Assembly (NCBI GenBank): GCA_902515775.1
Contig: CABXVU010000008.1
Span: 1 to 62,851 of the forward strand
DNA: 62,851 nt
From: an uncultured SAR86 cluster bacterium
GTDB lineage: Bacteria > Pseudomonadota > Gammaproteobacteria > Magnimaribacterales > D2472
Reading direction: 5' to 3'
Position numbers and translations under genes: made by a program. This document shows, piece after piece, positions 27,423 through 36,913 of the stretch (within the stretch, counting starts at the first letter, position 1; the number at the start of each line of letters is the position of its first letter). The notes beneath the pieces are model-generated. The model was not told the origin of the DNA. It saw only the letters and a program-made list of their open reading frames with translations, and did no database searches.

Positions 27423-27441
27423 AAATGAGAATCATTCTCAG
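27423..27441. promoter_or_regulatory. Fur box 2 between hmuT and receptor
   Basis: AAATGAGAATCATTCTCAG is a second Fur-like site with a palindromic TGAGAATCATTCTCA core, centred 23 bases from box 1, about two helical turns. It ends 10 bases before the receptor ATG and overlaps its ribosome-binding region, so it should strongly repress when iron is abundant. Confidence 0.85.
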
Positions 27442-27451
27442 TTGAGGATAT

Positions 27452-29684
27452 ATGACTAATTTTAACTTAAAAAACATTATTTTATTTTCATTAATTGTAT
27501 TTTTTTATGAGAGTACATTATTTGCTCAAGATGAGGCAATAGAAGAGACTGTAGTTATTTCCGCAAAATATCCTGTTGCGTTATCTGAGGTAATCGGTTC
27601 TGTAAGCTCTATCTCGCTTCAAGAGATTGAATCTCGTCAGGTTAGTGATCTGAGAGACTTGCTTGATAATACCGTGGGTGTTTCTGTCACCAGAGATGTT
27701 TATTCAGGTAGAACTTTTAATAACACTGTATCGATAAGAGGCATGGGTGGAAAAAGAGTAAATCTTCTCATCGATGGTGTTAGATTTGGAGAAACATACG
27801 ACGGTTATGGAAGAGACTTAGTAGATACCGAATTACTCAAAAGAGTTGAGATATTAAAAGGGCCGAGCTCGGCTCTGTATGGATCCGATGGTCTTGCAGG
27901 AGCAATTTTATATATTACTAAAGATCCTAGCGATCTTGCCAGTGAAAATGATGTCTATCAATCTGTCAGTGCAGGATATGACAGTGACAATGAACATAGC
28001 AAAGTTTCTTACTTAGCTGCAAATGTTGGCGAAAAAATGGAAGGTTTAGTTCAGATTACCGCAAGAGACGTTAGCGAAACTGAACTTCATGATGATGCTG
28101 TTAAAAAAACCAAATCCATTTTCTGGTGAGCAATCAAGCATCTTTCTAAAAGGTAAATATTTAATTAATGATAATCTTGGGCTAACCCTTACATACGATA
28201 CACAAGAATCTGAAGGTGACTTGAATCTTAATTCAACATTAGGAACTTCAGGCTATCCGCAAATGGTAAGTACAACATCCTCAATAGGGGACGATGATGT
28301 TAGTAGAGACAGGATTTCATTGTCTTTAGATTTTTCTGCTGATTCGGGATTGTTTGATAATGGAAGTTTTTCAATATATTCACAAGAAACTGATCAAAGA
28401 CAAGTTACAACTATAGATAAGAGCATTGTTGGAAATTTTGTTAATGGTGCAAGAGGTCCTCAATTTGTTCCAAATATTCCTCCAACTCCTATTCGTGAAT
28501 TTAAAGATTATATTTTTGATCAATCCATAGATGGTTTTGCAGTTCAATTTTATAAATCAATTGAATCTGAATCTGGTGCGGTTCACAACATTGTGTATGG
28601 AGCTGAACAAGAAAGCATTGATGTCAGTCGTCCGAGATACAGAACCGAAACTAATTTAATGACCAATGCAGTAAACTCAAACATTGGTGGAGAGCTATAC
28701 CCAAACAAAACTTTTCCTGACACTGAAACCGAAAGAACGGCATTTTTTATCAATAATAGAATTGATATTTCCGATAAAACTGCCATTGTTTTAGGCGCAA
28801 GGCATGATACTTATAAGTTAAACATTAGCGTCGATCAATTATTTAAAAACGTGAATCCATTTGGATACTCATTAGTTGAACAAGATGATAGTAAAACTTC
28901 ATTAAAATTTGGTTTTATAAGAGAACTTGCTGACAGTCTATCTGTCTTTTATCAATATGCTGAGGGTTTTAGAAGCCCAGACTTTTATAATTCAAACTTA
29001 AGTTTTACTAACTTCGCTTTTTTCTACACTATCGTTCCTAACTCTGATTTAGGTCCTGAAGAGAGTGAGGGTCATGAATTTGGTATGAGGGGTACCACTG
29101 AGAATGGCTCTTGGTCTGTTGCTGTATACGATAATGACTACAAAGATTTTATTGAGAGTGCATCAACTGGATTTACTCCAACTGGATTATTGAGGTTTGA
29201 ATTTCAAAATTTAGAAAGCGTAAATATTAAAGGTGTAGAGTTTCAATCAAGCTTTGATATAAATGAAAATCTTGCAGCCACGTTTGGAGTAAATTCGTCT
29301 AGCGGTAAGCAAAAAAGCGCAAAGCTGACTACCATTGATCCAGATCAAGCCATCATAGGTCTATTATGGTCGTCTCCATCTGGTAAATTGACTTTAGACA
29401 CATACATAAAAGCAACTGATGAAGGGCCCCAAGGCTTACCTCCATCATGCGGAAGAAGTGGATGTGTCAAAGCCTTAGAGCTATCAGGCCACGTTTTACT
29501 TGAAACTTATCTTGGCTATGAGATTAATGAAAATTTATCCCTTAGGCTAGGTGTAAGAAATATGACTGATGAAAAATACTGGGATTGGACCAGCGTTGCC
29601 GGAACCAGTGAAACAGCTTCTGAGCTTGATTATTTTCTCAATCCTGGAAGGAATTACAGCCTATCATTTAAGCTGACTTTCTAA
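27452..29684 (+). pseudogene. TonB-dependent (haem) receptor, split by A7 frameshift
   Basis: Outer-membrane receptor of about 743 residues, expected to import haem together with HmuTUV. The first frame (27452-28129) encodes the signal peptide, a TonB-box region EETVVIS and the plug (VSIRGMGGKRVNLLIDGVRFG, VEILKGPSSALYGSDGLAGAI). It ends at a TGA after KSIFW. The second frame (28089-29684) carries the barrel and ends in the outer-membrane signature YSLSFKLTF. Removing one A from the run at 28103-28109 joins them as VKKPNPFSGEQ. Sequencing error, phase variation or true loss cannot be separated here. Fur-controlled. Confidence 0.85.
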
Positions 29685-29713
29685 GAAAGGATTGTATTCC
29701 AGAGAGTGACATG

Positions 29714-29740
29714 TTTGAGCAAGCATTTAACTTGCTCAAA
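29714..29740. terminator. Hairpin between convergent genes
   Basis: TTTGAGCAAG and CTTGCTCAAA form a perfect 10-bp stem with a 7-base loop. There is no T-run after it, but its position between convergent stops fits a bidirectional terminator. Confidence 0.6.
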
Positions 29741-29757
29741 TGATGCCACAAAGATAC

Positions 29758-30618
29758 TCAAGATTTATCCTGTGGGAAATCTGCGCTAATAGTAGTTTGC
29801 TCAAATTCATCGATTTGATTTAATAAGGCGGTTAGCTTTTCTTTGTATGTAGCAAACACTCCAGCACCTAGCAAAAGTTTGTCAGGTGGATTTGAATCTC
29901 TTGAGAGATCAAAAATTATTTTTGCTGCTCTGACAGGATCTCCAGGCTGTTTACCGTCAATATTTCCAATCATGTCAATTCTTTGTTTGACATGTTCGCT
30001 ATAGTCGTCTATTTCAATATTACTCCTTTTCATTGATCTGCCGGACCAATCAGTTCTAAATGCACCTGGCTGAACTGATGTAACTGAAATATTTAGAGGT
30101 CTCAGCTCTTTATCTAAAGCTTCCATAAGACCCTCCAGTGCATATTTTGATGAACTATAATAACCCGTTCCAGGATTTGCCATGATCCCTGCTTGTGAGG
30201 AATTATTTATTATTCTGCCAAATTTTTGTGCCCTCATTCCTGGGAGCGCAGCTTTTGTTAGCTCCAGAGCTCCAAAAAAATTAGTTTCAAAAAGTTTTCT
30301 TACTTCTTCATTTTCACCTTCTTCAATGGCAGCTAGATAACCATATCCAGCATTATTTACTAAGACATCTAAACCGCCATAAACTTTATTAATTGTTTGA
30401 ATTGAGTCTTTAATCTCATCTTTGTTTGTGACGTCTAATTTTATTGGCAACGCTGTTTTTGGATACTCTTTGCAGATATCCTCTACATCTTTAACGTTTC
30501 TTGATGACACTCCCACAAAATCTCCTGCTGACAGTGCCTGTAGTGCAATTTCTCTCCCAAATCCAGAGGAACAGCCAGAAATTAACCAAATGTATGGAGT
30601 CTTTTTCATCTCATTCAT
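29758..30618 (-). CDS. Short-chain dehydrogenase/reductase
   Basis: Classical SDR of 286 residues: nucleotide-binding SGCSSGFGRE, SRN after strand 2 (suggesting NADPH preference), LDVTN, LVNNAGYGYL, catalytic Ser in NNSSQAG and YYSSSK. Last gene of a three-gene unit with the DUF1214-like and SnoaL-like genes, 10 bases after the former. Substrate unknown; by context it may act on a small lipid- or ketone-like compound, which is inference only. Confidence 0.9.
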   Translation of the reverse strand: MNEMKKTPYIWLISGCSSGFGREIALQALSAGDFVGVSSRNVKDVEDICKEYPKTALPIKLDVTNKDEIKDSIQTINKVYGGLDVLVNNAGYGYLAAIEEGENEEVRKLFETNFFGALELTKAALPGMRAQKFGRIINNSSQAGIMANPGTGYYSSSKYALEGLMEALDKELRPLNISVTSVQPGAFRTDWSGRSMKRSNIEIDDYSEHVKQRIDMIGNIDGKQPGDPVRAAKIIFDLSRDSNPPDKLLLGAGVFATYKEKLTALLNQIDEFEQTTISADFPQDKS

Positions 30619-30628
30619 GATCTATTAA

Positions 30629-31879
30629 CTAATCAGTTCTCCAGCTATAACTTTCTTCCCTTGCTTGTAATTGGTTTAAACGCTCCTCACTTGAAATTCT
30701 ATGATCATCAGTAATTTCATTAAGGGCATCACTGATTAGTATTACTTTAGATTTTGCAAACAAATTTTCTCCAACTATATCGTTGGGAAAACCTGACCAT
30801 CTTAAAGTCAAAATACCCTCAGATAAGCCTGATGGATCGAGCCAATTAAAAACTCCTGGATCATTTACACTTAAAAAAAATGTGTAAGTCCCATCTTGAT
30901 TGACTTTTGCTTGAGAGTTATTAAGACTCCCATTTTTTGTCACAATATTATTTGTTGTCCCCCATATGTTGGTAATGGGAGCTATAAAATACTTTGCACC
31001 ATCAAGATGAATATCCAATTTAATACAATGATCGGAAGAGGGCAAAGCAAAATGACCAAGCAGATACACTTGATTTCGAAGAGCGCCATCAGTATCCCTA
31101 TCAATTTTAAAACTAAACTCATTTACTGGTTTTGATAGTGCCTGTTGATTCCATCTTGTGGTATTTGCAGCCCATTTTTGCATGTAGGCTTTTACAGTTT
31201 CTAACTTCTTCTTTTTATCAAAACCTTTTCCGGATTTAGAGGCTTCCATAATTTCAATTTCGAGCATATTTGGCCTATCATTGAGCCAGTCAATCATTGT
31301 GTCTCTAATATAAAACTCCTTAGCACCAGAGGAAGTTTGAATATGATTTTTACCTCCCTCATTGCTCTTTGGATTAACAAAAATTTCAAAGTTATTTTTA
31401 CTATCTACTTTTATGTTATTACCAGAAATTAGACCGATGGTTTTCATATCCTCATCCCAAAGAGTGAAATGATTTTCATTAAATAATTGTTTACCCAGTT
31501 TTCCTCGAATGACATACGATTGAGATTCGCCAATTGGAATGACTCTGTAAACTGAATCAGGATTATCTATTCCCCATCTAGAACCTGGAATATTTTGATT
31601 GTTAATTTTATGAGGCACTCTGCTGATCGTCACAACTTTTGGAAAGTTTGGATCTTGATTAAGCGCCCAAATTACAGCACCAAACATAACTTCTTCAAAT
31701 GCATCATCAAAACAACTCATCATAACCTCAGAGGGTTTGACGAGATCGAGCCAAAATGAACGCACTAATTCTTTTTGTTCTTGGATTTCCTTGAGGTTAT
31801 AAATTTCAAGAGCCTCTAATTCATGTTGAATTTGTGATTCAGTATTAATTGGATTATTTATAGTAATTAAATTACTCAT
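30629..31879 (-). CDS. DUF1214-like protein
   Basis: A 416-residue soluble protein without signal peptide. Segments match the DUF1214 pattern: WGIDNPDSVYRVIPI, YVIRGKLGKQ, FEIFVNPKSNEGG and KEFYIRDTMIDWLNDRP, followed by a C-terminal domain rich in aromatic strands (GVFNWLDPSGLSEGILTLRWSGFP). The function of the family is not established. Its start overlaps the upstream SnoaL-like gene by 8 bases and the SDR follows after 10 bases, indicating a shared pathway. Confidence 0.65.
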   Translation of the reverse strand: MSNLITINNPINTESQIQHELEALEIYNLKEIQEQKELVRSFWLDLVKPSEVMMSCFDDAFEEVMFGAVIWALNQDPNFPKVVTISRVPHKINNQNIPGSRWGIDNPDSVYRVIPIGESQSYVIRGKLGKQLFNENHFTLWDEDMKTIGLISGNNIKVDSKNNFEIFVNPKSNEGGKNHIQTSSGAKEFYIRDTMIDWLNDRPNMLEIEIMEASKSGKGFDKKKKLETVKAYMQKWAANTTRWNQQALSKPVNEFSFKIDRDTDGALRNQVYLLGHFALPSSDHCIKLDIHLDGAKYFIAPITNIWGTTNNIVTKNGSLNNSQAKVNQDGTYTFFLSVNDPGVFNWLDPSGLSEGILTLRWSGFPNDIVGENLFAKSKVILISDALNEITDDHRISSEERLNQLQAREESYSWRTD

Positions 31880-32270
31880 TGAGAAGTATTTTTGCAGCTA
31901 ACTGAGTATCCATGTATTCTTTGAGTTGAATAATTTTTCCATCTCTTATTATTAGTAAGAAGTGATACTTATTGTTATAAGATTGACCAGATGCGTGAAT
32001 TGATTCGCCATTAACTTCAACAGCAACTCTGTCAGCCTCTGCAGTCATCCCGGTGATGTTAAAGGTAATACCATTAGGAAATGCCGCGAGTATTCCTTGA
32101 GCAAATTCAACAATCTCTTTTTTTGTTCTTGTCCCACCTATCGCATTATCACCAGCGGTCCAAATAATTGAATCATCTGTATAAAAATCTAGATAGTCTT
32201 GAGTACCAGAGCTTAAAGAATTAAAGAATTTACGTGCAAGTTCTTTATTATTATTTAAAACATCATCCAT
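31872..32270 (-). CDS. SnoaL-like / NTF2-fold protein
   Basis: A 132-residue cone-fold protein: an N-terminal helix NKELARKFFNSLSSG, DYLDFYTDDSIIWTAGDN, GGTRTKKEIVEFAQGI and the C-terminal strands NKYHFLLIIRDGKIIQLKEYMDTQLAA. Such proteins are isomerases, cyclases, dehydratases or ligand binders. No signal peptide, unlike the secreted relative at 45972. First gene of the operon with the DUF1214-like gene and an SDR. Confidence 0.82.
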   Translation of the reverse strand: MDDVLNNNKELARKFFNSLSSGTQDYLDFYTDDSIIWTAGDNAIGGTRTKKEIVEFAQGILAAFPNGITFNITGMTAEADRVAVEVNGESIHASGQSYNNKYHFLLIIRDGKIIQLKEYMDTQLAAKILLNE

Positions 32271-32383
32271 CTTATAAATTCTATACCGAATTTATAATTA
32301 ATGAATAAACTTAAAAATATTTTTTAAGACAATTAAAGTGGAGAATGTTTTAGAAATTGAGAGAGGGGATAAAATAAAATTTT

Positions 32384-32500
32384 TTAAAAATATACTTCAC
32401 CAATTAAAAACCCGCAAATAAAGAAGGCTGCCGACCAAAGAGGGTAATTATTACAAAACTTTACTAGGTTATTAACATATTCAAACATTTTTGACTCCAT
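32384..32500 (-). CDS. 38-residue small membrane protein
   Basis: An ORF beginning MESKMFEYVNNLVKFCNNYP and ending with a hydrophobic WSAAFFICGFLIGEVYF segment. An AGAGAG ribosome site lies 6 bases before the ATG. It occupies most of the 283-base gap between the BCCT and SnoaL-like genes and reads in the same direction as both. Function unknown; the good ribosome site and TM segment support it. Confidence 0.5.
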   Translation of the reverse strand: MESKMFEYVNNLVKFCNNYPLWSAAFFICGFLIGEVYF

Positions 32501-32553
32501 AATTACTCTCTTTAAAAGCAATTATCGTGCCAAATATTTAATACCAATTGAGC

Positions 32554-34038
32554 CTATTCATTCAGGCTTTTTAAAAGACTTTTAGCAGCGAAAGATACCA
32601 GTATTGCAAAGGGAACCCCGGTAACTATTACTGAGGTTTGTAAAGCACCAATTCCGCCTCCAGCTAATAGCACAATTGCAATCACTCCAAGTGATATAGC
32701 CCAAATTATTCGTAAAATCATAGGAGGCTCATCTTTAGTATTTTCTTTTTTAGACGCAGTTAACATAGAAGTTACCAATGCCCCAGAATCAGAGGAAGTA
32801 ACAAAGAAAGTTAATATAATTACTATTGCAAGTCCCATCAAAATCTGCGAAAAAGGAAAATTTTCAAGAAAGACAAATAGTGATACGGTGATGTCATTAT
32901 TAATTGCTGTACTTAGAGAAGCGGGTTCTATAAATTCTTGATAAAGAGCAGCGTTGCCCATAACACCCATCCATAGAAAAACGATTGAAGAAGGAACCAA
33001 AACCGCACCTATTAAAAATTCTTGGATTGATCTGCCATAAGATATTCTGGCAATAAATAATCCTACAAATGGAGACCATGCAAACCACCAAGAGTAATAA
33101 TAAAGCGTCCAGCCATTTTGCCAAGAGGAATCTAAATAACCGTTAGTGTTTGTTGATAGGCTCAATAAATTCTGTAGGTATGAGCCTAAGTTTTGAACTA
33201 ATCCATCTAATATATAGCTCGTTGGCCCGCCCAAAAAAATTATTGATAGCAAAATAGCGCATAAAATCATATTCAGTTGAGACAACCTTTTGATGCCTAC
33301 CTTCAAACCTAAAACAACGCTGACTAGACCCATGAGAGTGATGACCACAACAATTCCTATAGTGGTTATGAAGCTCTCTTCAAGAACTTGCATGTAACCA
33401 AGCCCGGAGTTGATTTGATTTGCTCCCAAGCCTAGGGAGGTAGCAATACCAAAAATGGTAGCGATTATTGCAATAACATCTAGGGAGACTCGTCCCCAAA
33501 TATTTTGTACAAAGGTGCCTGAGAAAAAAGAACTCACTCGAAAGGGTAATTTTTTATTGTAAGTAAAATATGCAAAACATAAGCCGACAATTCCATAAAT
33601 TGCCCATCCATGAAATCCCCAATGAAGATAGGTAAGGTTCATTGATAAGTTGGCTTTATCTGAAAAGGATGCTCCTTCTTGATGGATCAAATTAGAGCTA
33701 TAGTGAAGAACAGGCTCAGCTACTCCATAAAATAATAAACCAACTCCTAATCCGGCACTGAAAAGCATCGCTATCCAGTTAACATTAGAGAATTCTGGTT
33801 TAGCGTCTGGTCCTCCAAGTATAATTTTTTTGTGTTTACTTAGGGCTAAATATATAACAAATACTACAAAACCATTTGCCAATAAAATAATTAGCCAACC
33901 AAGGCCGTCAGAGAGTTGTTGTTGGATGTCTGCAAAAAACCTATCAGCATCGCTTAAGTTATATAAAGTAAGTCCGATAAATCCAAAAATAAGGATTATA
34001 GAAAAAAGAAATCGTCTTGGAGCAATATTTTTAAACAT
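32554..34038 (-). CDS. BCCT-family transporter
   Basis: Sodium- or proton-coupled uptake of quaternary ammonium compounds such as glycine betaine, choline or carnitine, or of DMSP. The 494-residue protein has about 12 TM segments and the family motifs WIAMLFSAGLGVGLLFYGVAEPVLHY (in two parts), LHWGFHGWAIYG and the signature YYYSWWFAWSPFVGLFIARISYGRSI, including the Trp box. The exact substrate is not readable. Divergent from the receptor at 34197, with 158 bases between starts. Confidence 0.92.
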   Translation of the reverse strand: MFKNIAPRRFLFSIILIFGFIGLTLYNLSDADRFFADIQQQLSDGLGWLIILLANGFVVFVIYLALSKHKKIILGGPDAKPEFSNVNWIAMLFSAGLGVGLLFYGVAEPVLHYSSNLIHQEGASFSDKANLSMNLTYLHWGFHGWAIYGIVGLCFAYFTYNKKLPFRVSSFFSGTFVQNIWGRVSLDVIAIIATIFGIATSLGLGANQINSGLGYMQVLEESFITTIGIVVVITLMGLVSVVLGLKVGIKRLSQLNMILCAILLSIIFLGGPTSYILDGLVQNLGSYLQNLLSLSTNTNGYLDSSWQNGWTLYYYSWWFAWSPFVGLFIARISYGRSIQEFLIGAVLVPSSIVFLWMGVMGNAALYQEFIEPASLSTAINNDITVSLFVFLENFPFSQILMGLAIVIILTFFVTSSDSGALVTSMLTASKKENTKDEPPMILRIIWAISLGVIAIVLLAGGGIGALQTSVIVTGVPFAILVSFAAKSLLKSLNE

Positions 34039-34196
34039 TTTGCATAGAGTCTACTTAAAATGCATGAAAAATACGTATTTTAGAAAATAAAGGGTGTTTT
34101 TTTGATATTTACTTAAAATTTAGAGTTTCATTTGTTATGGTTAAAACATATCTCTTTTAGAGAAAACTCAAAAAATTGATCCTGTGGGGAGGAATC

Positions 34197-36848
34197 ATGT
34201 TAAAAATAATTAAAAAAATGACGAATAAAGCATACGAAAGTAAGGTTTTTGAAAATTTTGGTGGAAAAATTCTTTCTGCTATATCCACTTTAGCTATTAT
34301 AAATGCATCTGCATACAGCGGTTACATTTCAGCACAAACTCAAGCCACCATCGAAGAAGTTGTGGTTACTTCAAGAAAGAAAAGTGAGAGTTTGCAAGAT
34401 GTCCCTCTTACTGTAAACGCTTTAGGTGAAGAGACACTTGAAGAAAAAGGCATTAATGTTTTTGAGGATTACTTACTACAGTTACCTGGAGTTACTGCTG
34501 GTGGTTCAGGTCCAGGACAAAGCACCATATATATAAGAGGCCTTGCTTCTACTACCCCAAATTTAACAACAGCTGGTGTTGGAGGTTTAGCTCCAAACGT
34601 GTCTTTCTATCTCGATGAGCAACCCCTAGCTTATCCTGGACGAAACTTAGATGTTTACGCAGCGGATGTTAATCGTATTGAGGTTCTGTCTGGACCCCAA
34701 GGAACTTTATTTGGCGCTAGCTCACAGGCTGGTGTTGTCAGAATGATAACTAATAAGCCGGTAATAGGTGAATCAGCAAGCAGCTTAGAAGTTGAATCGA
34801 GATACATGCCAGAGGGTGACATGGGCTCCAAAGTTGAATTTATGACAAACGTACCTTTAAGTGATACATCAGCACTAAGATTTGTTGCCTACAGAGACAG
34901 AAGAGGTGGATATATTGATCAAGTTGCAGGCTCTGTTAGTGCATATGACTCTGCTGCATGGCGACCAGCTGGAACTGTAAGATCTAATGGTCTTCCAGTC
35001 AGTCAAGGTAGAGATGGTTGGAGAGCTAACGCTGATTTAACGAATGTTAATATCCCAAGTGTAGATGCAATTGTTGAAGATGATGTAAATACAACAACTT
35101 ACGAGGGTTTCAGAGCAAGTATCAAATCTGAACTTAATGATAACTGGGATGCTCTACTTTCAGTTTCGACTCAAACTATTGAATCAGATGGCGTCTTCTT
35201 TGCAGATCCTACATTAGGTGACTTAGAGGTTAATAGATATCATGATGATCATATCGAAGATGAGTTTGACAACGTCAGCTTAACTCTCGAAGGCTCAATT
35301 GGTGATTTAGAAGTTGTATACGCTGGTGCGTATACTGACAGAAGCTCTGATCAAAGAATTGATTACACAGATTATCTTTTTGTCGGCAAGTATTTACCAT
35401 ATTACATCTGTGATTACTATGTAACTTATACAACTTTTGCTCCTGGAAATGTTCCAACTGGTGATTGTGGAACTGCAGACTTATATGTTGATTCATTGGT
35501 AGACTCAGAAGTTCAAACTCACGAGCTAAGAATCAATGCTCCTCTTGGCGATACCATGAGTATAACAGCAGGTGTATTTATGAGTGATTTAGAGCTTACT
35601 GAGCACAATATGTTTACTTATCCCGGCGCTCTTGTAAGTGATATTGGCTATGGACTTAATTATGTCTTAACTGATACTTCGGTCACAGGTGTTCCACTCA
35701 CAGGAAGTTCCTCTTGGGCTGGCGCAGGCTGGCATTCAGGAAGAGGTCCTTATTCTCCTCCAGTGATGTTCATAAATGATATTAAAAGAACCGATAAGCA
35801 GCTAGGATACTTTGGTGAGCTGAGTATCGATGTTACAGAGACATCAGAGTTGACACTTGGTCTACGTTATTACGATATCGAAGTAGATTTAGAGGGAAGT
35901 GCTAACTCTTCATTCTCCACTGGTTTCATTCCCGCTGGAGCTGATCATAATGACCGTCAAAGATATGGAACGAACTTATCAAATAAATACAATGGTCCTG
36001 GAGGAAATTCAGGTAACCCAGCATTAGATGCAATGGATCATCCTGATAAGGCTGAAACTGATGGAACCATTGGAAAAGTAACCTATTCATGGAATCCATC
36101 TGAGGATCTCATGTATTACGTAACTATGTCAGAAGGTTTTAGACCAGGTCTTTTAAATCGTCCTGGTGGGGACTCTACAGGAGATGGCAGTTACACGGTT
36201 CCATTCATTACAGAATCGGATGAAGTCACCAATTATGAGTTTGGTATGAAATCTATATCTGGTGATGGTCAGCTAAGATTTAATGGAAGTGTGTTTATGG
36301 TCGATATTGAGGGCTTACAAACCTCAATTCTTGATCCTAGTATAACTAATTTGTTCTTCTCAGATAATGCTGCCGATGCAGAAATCACAGGAGTAGAGGG
36401 AGATTTTGTATACTATCCTAATCTCGATGGTTGGATGATTTCAGGAGCTTTTTCACTTTTAGATACTGAAATTACAAAAACTCTTACTTCATCAGGAGAT
36501 GTTGTTGCTGGAAAAGAGCTTGCTTTTGCTCCAGGCATGCAAGGCAATGTCGCTGCTAGGAAAGAGTGGTCTATGAGTGGCGGCAATATGGGCCATTTCC
36601 AAGGACAATTTGTATTTTCTGATGAAAGTTATTCAGATATTATTGAGCCAAACAAAGCTAAGCAAGATAGTTACAGCTATCTAAATCTAAGAGCAGGCAT
36701 CAGTAATGATATGTGGTTAGCAGAGGTTTACATTGATAATGTTACTGATGAAAGAGGTGAGATTAGCAACAATTATGTCTTTGACAGAATGCGTGTAACT
36801 TATATCAGACCAACAACACTTGGTGTAAGATTTAAGCGCAACTTTTAA
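34197..36848 (+). CDS. TonB-dependent receptor
   Basis: Outer-membrane active transporter of 883 residues. A long N-terminal signal region (to ISAQTQA) precedes a TonB-box-like IEEVVVTSRKKSESLQDVPLTV, the plug (IYIRGLAST, VEVLSGPQGTLFGASSQAGVVR) and a barrel ending LGVRFKRNF. The ATG at 34197 is preceded by a strong GGGGAGGAATC ribosome site and preferred to the TTG at 34176. The plug resembles receptors of the oligosaccharide/FyuA-like group common in marine gammaproteobacteria; the ligand is unknown. Ends with a strong terminator. Confidence 0.94.
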   Translation: MLKIIKKMTNKAYESKVFENFGGKILSAISTLAIINASAYSGYISAQTQATIEEVVVTSRKKSESLQDVPLTVNALGEETLEEKGINVFEDYLLQLPGVTAGGSGPGQSTIYIRGLASTTPNLTTAGVGGLAPNVSFYLDEQPLAYPGRNLDVYAADVNRIEVLSGPQGTLFGASSQAGVVRMITNKPVIGESASSLEVESRYMPEGDMGSKVEFMTNVPLSDTSALRFVAYRDRRGGYIDQVAGSVSAYDSAAWRPAGTVRSNGLPVSQGRDGWRANADLTNVNIPSVDAIVEDDVNTTTYEGFRASIKSELNDNWDALLSVSTQTIESDGVFFADPTLGDLEVNRYHDDHIEDEFDNVSLTLEGSIGDLEVVYAGAYTDRSSDQRIDYTDYLFVGKYLPYYICDYYVTYTTFAPGNVPTGDCGTADLYVDSLVDSEVQTHELRINAPLGDTMSITAGVFMSDLELTEHNMFTYPGALVSDIGYGLNYVLTDTSVTGVPLTGSSSWAGAGWHSGRGPYSPPVMFINDIKRTDKQLGYFGELSIDVTETSELTLGLRYYDIEVDLEGSANSSFSTGFIPAGADHNDRQRYGTNLSNKYNGPGGNSGNPALDAMDHPDKAETDGTIGKVTYSWNPSEDLMYYVTMSEGFRPGLLNRPGGDSTGDGSYTVPFITESDEVTNYEFGMKSISGDGQLRFNGSVFMVDIEGLQTSILDPSITNLFFSDNAADAEITGVEGDFVYYPNLDGWMISGAFSLLDTEITKTLTSSGDVVAGKELAFAPGMQGNVAARKEWSMSGGNMGHFQGQFVFSDESYSDIIEPNKAKQDSYSYLNLRAGISNDMWLAEVYIDNVTDERGEISNNYVFDRMRVTYIRPTTLGVRFKRNF

Positions 36849-36865
36849 TTTATAAAAGCAATATT

Positions 36866-36891
36866 AAAAAGGGAGCCTAGGCTCCCTTTTT
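36866..36891 (+). terminator. Rho-independent terminator after receptor
   Basis: A 26-bp palindrome (AAAAAGGGAGCC mirrored, centre CTAG) forms a GC-rich hairpin with a T-run, and by symmetry could stop transcription in both directions. Confidence 0.92.
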
Positions 36892-36913
36892 ATTTTTGTT
36901 AAAATAATCTCAA

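Noticed and set aside
28089-28129. Programmed -1 ribosomal frameshift in the haem receptor
   Set aside because: The change needed is +1 (loss of one A), not -1, and no stimulatory structure is obvious.
35275-35496. 73-residue His/Gln-rich open frame antisense to the receptor
   Set aside because: Composition is that of a reverse-complement shadow of Asp/Val-rich receptor codons; no ribosome site.
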